64,000 nt of DNA from Trichosphaerium sp. ATCC 40318 (taxonomy: Eukaryota; Discosea; Flabellinia; Trichosidae), in the NCBI GenBank assembly GCA_038496445.1, contig JALMLS010000220.1, positions 62,001-126,000 on the forward strand, read 5' to 3'. This document shows positions 59,404 through 64,000 of the stretch, in pieces (the stretch's first letter is position 1; the number at the start of each line of letters is the position of its first letter). Position numbers and translations under genes: made by a program. The notes below the pieces were generated by a model. The model was not told the origin of the DNA. It saw nothing but the letters and a program-made list of their open reading frames with translations, and did no database searches.

Positions 59404-60259
59404 ATGGCGCATTTGTACGAAGATTTACAACCAGACTCTACATACGTTGATAAGAGTTTCATGGATGGCCCAAGAAGTCAGTACAGAGATAGAGAGGCCA
59501 AAGCGTACGCCAATACAAGTAAAAGTACTAAAATGTTTACAAATTGCGTAGAGAAATGCTTAGTAGGTACAATGCTGCCCTCAGATCTTCTACTACACTT
59601 TACGTTGGCAATTTGTCTTTTTTCACGACAGAAGAGCAGATATACCAATTATTCGCACAGTGTGGACCTGTTAAACGTATAATTATGGGTTTGGATCGTG
59701 AGAAGCATACTCCTTGCGGATTTTGCTTTGTGGAGTACGTGGCTACAATTAATACGCGTCCTAACGCGTTTATATAAGGTATGAAGACAGAAAGAGTGCT
59801 GAAAACTGTATTTACTATGTGAATGGCACAAAACTTGATGACCGTATTATTCGTACTGATTGGGACGCTGGGTTCAAGAAAGAGCGTCAATATGGTCGTG
59901 GACGATCTGGAGGCCAAGTATGCCATTATTTGTTTTTTTTTTTCTTTTTTTGACACTTGTCCTGTCATTTGGTTTTATGACCTCATTTTGCATTGTAGGT
60001 GCGTGATGAGTTTAGAGAGGACTATGACGCAGGTCGTGGGGGTTATGGCAATAGTGCTGGCTCAGGTATGTTTTGTTTTAATTGGTTTTGTGCTCTTAGC
60101 AAGTCACCTTCTGGCGCTCCAAATAAGAGCTAGCCAGTTCTTTGGCAGTTTACTAACTTATTCGTTTTAGAAACTTCCAATAAGCGTAAGTTCAACAGTG
60201 GCAGTTGGGAAGACAGAGGTAACCACAAGCGACAACGTAGAGACCGTAGATCATTTTAA
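59404..60259 (+). CDS. NCBP2: nuclear cap-binding protein subunit 2 (CBP20)
   Basis: A multi-exon gene from [16 protein letters not shown] to RRDRRSF. One RNA-recognition motif with RNP2 [16 protein letters not shown] and RNP1 CGFCFVEY, followed by the C-terminal cap-contact region [34 protein letters not shown] and YDAGRGGYG, which is nearly invariant in CBP20. An Arg/Lys-rich tail ends the protein. With CBP80 it binds the m7G cap of nuclear RNA and acts in splicing, export and 3'-end processing. Length is slightly above the usual 156 residues because of the tail. Confidence 0.95.
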
Positions 60260-60474
60260 AAAGATTTCAAAAAAAAGCGCTGAAAATACTGCGCTATTGT
60301 ATAATAATAAACAACGCTCAACCGCATTCCTTGCAATCACTTAGTTTGACTTTTTTACCAATAATTGATTGATTTTTACTGTGCTTATCAGGAACAATGA
60401 TAGCGTAAGATGTTTATCAATGACAGCATACAAGTACAGGTTCTTTGGCATTCATAACTTTTTTATTTGATTGA

Positions 60475-60792
60475 TTAAAATACACAATCGGTGTTGAGAG
60501 ATTTATGGCTCTGTAACATTATCGGCTTGTAGATATTACAGTCTTTGTCACCTGGCGACATCTTACAAGTGCTCAGCTCGTATTGGGCTGAAAGGTAATC
60601 ATCGTAGTATTTATCACATTTGTTCATTGTTTCTTCATCAACAAGATCGTTGTTATAGGTCTCCCTGAGGTTCTCTACAAGCTTCAATACTGCACCAGAT
60701 TCGGCTACATCAGCGTAGTACGAATCCATAGCCGGGGACTTACGTCTTAGTGACTCTTTAGATGCTGTAAGTTCTTTATACCTTTTGCTCAT
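60475..60792 (-). CDS. small uncharacterised protein
   Basis: A single open frame of 105 residues starting MSKRYKELTASKESLRRKSP. Helical first half, then NKCDKYYDDYLSAQYELSTC with two cysteines nine-plus residues apart and a further CNIY. The pattern vaguely recalls coiled-coil-helix proteins but the CX9C spacing is not met. The next gene lies 48 bp upstream on the same strand. Confidence 0.45.
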   Translation of the reverse strand: MSKRYKELTASKESLRRKSPAMDSYYADVAESGAVLKLVENLRETYNNDLVDEETMNKCDKYYDDYLSAQYELSTCKMSPGDKDCNIYKPIMLQSHKSLNTDCVF

Positions 60793-60840
60793 AAATCCTT
60801 CTTTTTGTGATTGAAATTTAGCTTTAGCGGACTTGTTAGT

Positions 60841-61128
60841 TTAAACAACAGGTTGAAAGCCTTTTAACATACCCATATTCGACATGTATATACATAGAGT
60901 TATGAATGCTACAAAAAGAACAACACCAATAAACCCTTTGAAGGTCATTGGAGGCCATACCCATCTTGGTATCTCTGTCTTCTTAAGAGGTCCATATGTG
61001 CTCGTTGGATTACCTTGGGATGCACCTCCGTTGGTCTTCGTCATATCATTTGTTGTTGTGCTCATGTTGTTTCTATTTAATGACGAATTTTGGTGGCCAA
61101 AAGCTGGTATGATTGATTTTTTTTTCAT
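60841..61128 (-). CDS. small single-pass membrane protein
   Basis: 95 residues from ATG at 61128, or 74 from the Met at 61065. A polar, Asn/Thr/Ser-rich N-terminus is followed by KKTEIPRWVWPPMTFKG and one transmembrane helix (FIGVVLFVAFITLCIYMS), then a short tail ending GMLKGFQPVV. Topology suggests a tail-anchored or type III protein of an inner membrane or ER. No family recognised. Confidence 0.5.
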   Translation of the reverse strand: MKKKSIIPAFGHQNSSLNRNNMSTTTNDMTKTNGGASQGNPTSTYGPLKKTEIPRWVWPPMTFKGFIGVVLFVAFITLCIYMSNMGMLKGFQPVV

Positions 61129-61596
61129 TCCTCCGACTCCTCTTGAGTATCTATCGCCACATGTAATCTTAAAGTGTACAAAACACAGGCATATTCAACC
61201 ACATTTATTGTTTTCCTGGAAAGCAGTTGTTCACTAGCACTACTTTAAGCGCAAAAGTGTTCGAGTTAAGTGAACTACTCTTTTTGCACCAAAAAAATCA
61301 ACAGTTCGTCTAAATCTAAGTAAGGAATGGTGTACTAAAGCGTTATACTTGGTACTGTTATATTGTACATTATTGCTTACCAATTAGTGTCCTGACATAT
61401 TTGTAGCGCTGTATCCCTGTAATACAGTAATTGTGCGCTACTAAAGCCGGACACCTGTTTTACCAGCTGTAGCTCGTTTTGTTTCGGAAATAATTGACAA
61501 ATATTGTTGTACTCGCTCAGGTTGGCATTGGTTATGACGTTTATATAATCTAAGCGCTATTTCGTAGGAATCTGCATTAGTAACAATTAATTTTCA
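61129..61596. other. divergent intergenic region
   Basis: Between the small membrane-protein gene (minus) and the CH-domain gene (plus). No exon recognised. Confidence 0.4.
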
Positions 61597-64000
61597 ATGG
61601 ATGATCTTACACGACTTGCCAAACACACAAGAGTACGTGTAATGCACTTTATTCAAAAGTAGCTCCCTTTCGTACATTCCGAAAAATATTGAGTCGATCA
61701 ATAGGTTTGTACGCGCTGGGTAAATCACTACGTAAGTGATGCAGCGATAAAAACAAATACATTAGCATCTCAACTATCAGATGGCCTAGTTTTGATAACA
61801 CTGATTGAAACACTATTTAAACATAAGTTTAAGCATGTTGAACGTAAACCAGTGCTACGAATACAAAAACTACAAAATCTCGAGTACGTACTTGCTTAGT
61901 TTCCTTCCAAATGATTTATTACGCTCAAGATGCGTCATTTCTCACCTCTCAAATGAGATGGGTGTCAAATTTGTAAATATTGGCGCAGAAGGTACGTACA
62001 AAATAACTACAATTAAAGCTTTTATTCACTGAAAATTTCTCATCTTCACCGTAAATTTACGTGTCAGTTTAATTGTTTAGTACATTGTCTATAATTTAAA
62101 GTGTTAATTTATTGTATTTTAGATGTTATAGATAATAATACAAAAACAGTTTTAAGTATTCTTTGGAGTATTATCCAAGTTGCTTTGTTGAATAACGTAG
62201 TCGTTGACTCATTTACGGGGCAAGTGGCTCTACTAAAGTGGACTCAAAACGCTCTTAAAGAATTTAAAGGTATTGACTTTAAAGCTATTATAGCCGTAGT
62301 AGTGCGTCCTCCTTAGGTATTTACATAGGTTGTCAAGTGCAGTCTTTTAATTCACCTTTATGGGCAACTGGATTACCTTTTATTGGACTGATTCACAAGT
62401 TTTGTCCTGCAGCTATGCCTAGAATTGTTTTTGATGCTCTTTCAGCTAATGAGAGCGAGACTCATATGCAAGTAGCAATGGCAATAGCTAAAAAAGTACG
62501 ATCTTTGTCCACAATTTATTTTTCTGACGTACTTTTAATCAGGCTTTCAATGTTCCACACCTACTATTTAAGGAAGATATAGTTTCTCCTGATAAAAAAA
62601 TAGTGGGCTTGTGGGTAGCAGAATTCTACTGGGCAACATCTAGAGTAGATACAAAGGACGTTGCAGTAGCAGTACGCGGAAAACCCAATTTTATTTCTTC
62701 ATTGAGCTCTTACACTTTATCAAGATAAGCTCTCCCAGCTCACTTACGCGTGAAATTAAGCACGTAGAGACGGTTCAGGAAGCGACACCTGTAAGTAGGG
62801 AGTTGAATGAGGTAAAGGTGCCTGAACCAAAACAAGACGAAGTAAAAACTAGTGAACCAGAAACTGATAACCAAAAAGTATCCTCTAAGAAGCCTCTTGT
62901 TCATCGTAACAAGCAACCTCTTACAGAAAGTACTGGTCACGCACCACGTTCTATAATACCTCAAGATGTGATGAATCAAGTGAGGATAGACATGTCACCT
63001 AATACAAAAAAGCAAGGTAGAAGACATGCAAGGAAACAGCTCGATTTGAGGCAGCCAGCTATAAACAAGAAAAAAAAGCGCAAGAGTGTCTCAGCAGTTG
63101 CAAGAAATAGAAGAATTAGGAGTGATAATAATGTAGTAACAGCTAAAGTTACTCTATCAGATAGCAAAGGAAATAACAAGGTTGCTGTACAACAAGAAGT
63201 TGTTGTAAAGCAGAAAAAAAAAGCTAAAAAGAAAGGTTCTGAAGCTGGTTTCTTTAATCAAGTTGATAGTCTACTACTATCTGAAGTATCAGATGCTCTA
63301 AGAAATAGAGATGATGCAAGTACGTTAAGAACTTTTATTATTGCTTTTAACAGAGTACTAAACGAAAAAAACCAAAAAAAATAGGTTTCAATGGATCATG
63401 TAGTTTGAGGAGTATTGACGAGATATCTCTTGCTGAAAGTAGTTTTGGTGAAACACAAAAGACTATGGAAACCGCTGTTCAATCATCACTTGATAATATG
63501 GATGTATCAAAGCAACGTGTTGTAGAAAAGTATGGTTCAAAACCAGAAAAAAATGAGAATGTGCCTTTATCAAAGAAGATTGAGAGTCCTTCCCGGTCGC
63601 AAAAGATAGAACAACTAAGAAGTGCTTTAGTATCACAAGTTTCAGGATTAGCAGTTAACGTAAGTTTCTAGCTAGTCTACAATTCACAAAACAAGATTTC
63701 GTGCTAACACTTTTATTTTTTTGTTCAAGCCAAGTTGGCATGCTGACTGTTTTAGGTTCCTAACTCTTACTCTAAAGGAAAATCAAAAAAGCATAAAAAA
63801 CCTTCTGTGGATAATAATAAACGTCTAGCATCATCAAAACGACCACTGCCAGAGCTTTTAAATAACACAGATGTGCGTCAAATACGACAACTTAAACTGA
63901 CTTTTTGATTGATAGGACGAGGTTGAGCAGTTGAAAGTACACTTCTCGAAGCACCTTGTTCAATTGAATGATTTCATATCATATTGCAACAAACTAATTG
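61597..64000 (+). CDS. tandem calponin-homology (CH) protein with Lys-rich tail, cut by window end
   Basis: Exons 61597-61632 (MDDLTRLAKHTR), 61705-61883, 61930-61991, 62123-62269, 62329-62495, 62543-62671, 62725 onwards are phase-consistent. CH1 shows CTRWVNHYVSD, LSDGLVLITLIETLF, LRIQKLQNLE, EMGVKFVNIGAEDVIDNN and LSILWSIIQ; CH2 shows ALLKWTQNALKEF, NSPLWATGLPFIGLIHKF and AFNVPHLLFKEDIV. A CH1-CH2 pair is the actin-binding module of alpha-actinin, filamin and spectrin. Instead of rod repeats, the next 300 residues are Lys/Arg/Ser-rich and appear disordered (NKKKKRKSVSAVARNRR), and the gene continues past 64000. The splice between 63280 and 63430 is uncertain. Confidence 0.8.

Overview
This window is nuclear DNA from an intron-rich but very compact eukaryotic genome. 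Protein genes sit on both strands, mostly a few hundred bases apart, and are cut by many short (about 40-120 nt) introns. The gene content is animal-like: a Ras-family and a Rho-family GTPase, a 14-3-3 relative, an NDR-type AGC kinase, MAD1, the cap-binding subunit NCBP2, a nephrocystin-3-like protein, a dual-specificity phosphatase and a tandem calponin-homology protein. Together with the many secreted or anchored proteins, this suggests an early-branching animal (for example a sponge) or a close unicellular relative. That placement is inference. Exon models below were built by eye by matching splice sites, reading phase and protein family; running sums of exon phase were checked for most multi-exon genes.

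Layout. 1-12 kb holds signalling genes: a Ras-like GTPase, a degenerate 14-3-3, a zinc-finger-like unknown, a mitochondrial PPR-like protein, a Rho-like GTPase and a BTB-ARF fusion. 12.5-21.3 kb holds two small or basic proteins and a 38-exon nephrocystin-3-like gene. 21.5-27 kb holds small secreted and membrane proteins, a MITE inside an intron and a tRNA-Pro(AGG). 27-39 kb holds a GH3 glycosidase, an F-box-like protein, a large P-loop NTPase with C-terminal repeats and a GH2 beta-galactosidase. 40-52.9 kb holds a DUSP, small unknowns, an NDR kinase, a thioredoxin-fold protein, MAD1 and a BIM1-like copper-binding protein. 53.4-57.2 kb is an inverted second copy of the beta-galactosidase gene. 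57.5-64 kb holds small proteins, NCBP2 and a tandem CH-domain gene that runs off the end.

Most notable: (1) one gene joins a KCTD-type BTB domain to a complete ARF GTPase domain; (2) all three small-GTPase domains in the window lack the catalytic switch-II glutamine (Arg, Asn and Leu instead); (3) two introns appear to be GC-AG introns starting GCACGTG, and the palindrome CACGTG recurs in introns; (4) a 3.7-kb inverted gene duplication; (5) a MITE with a perfect 9-bp target duplication; (6) an unfamiliar P-loop NTPase with tandem C-terminal repeats. Several neighbouring genes are divergent with 160-570 bp between start codons, implying shared promoters.
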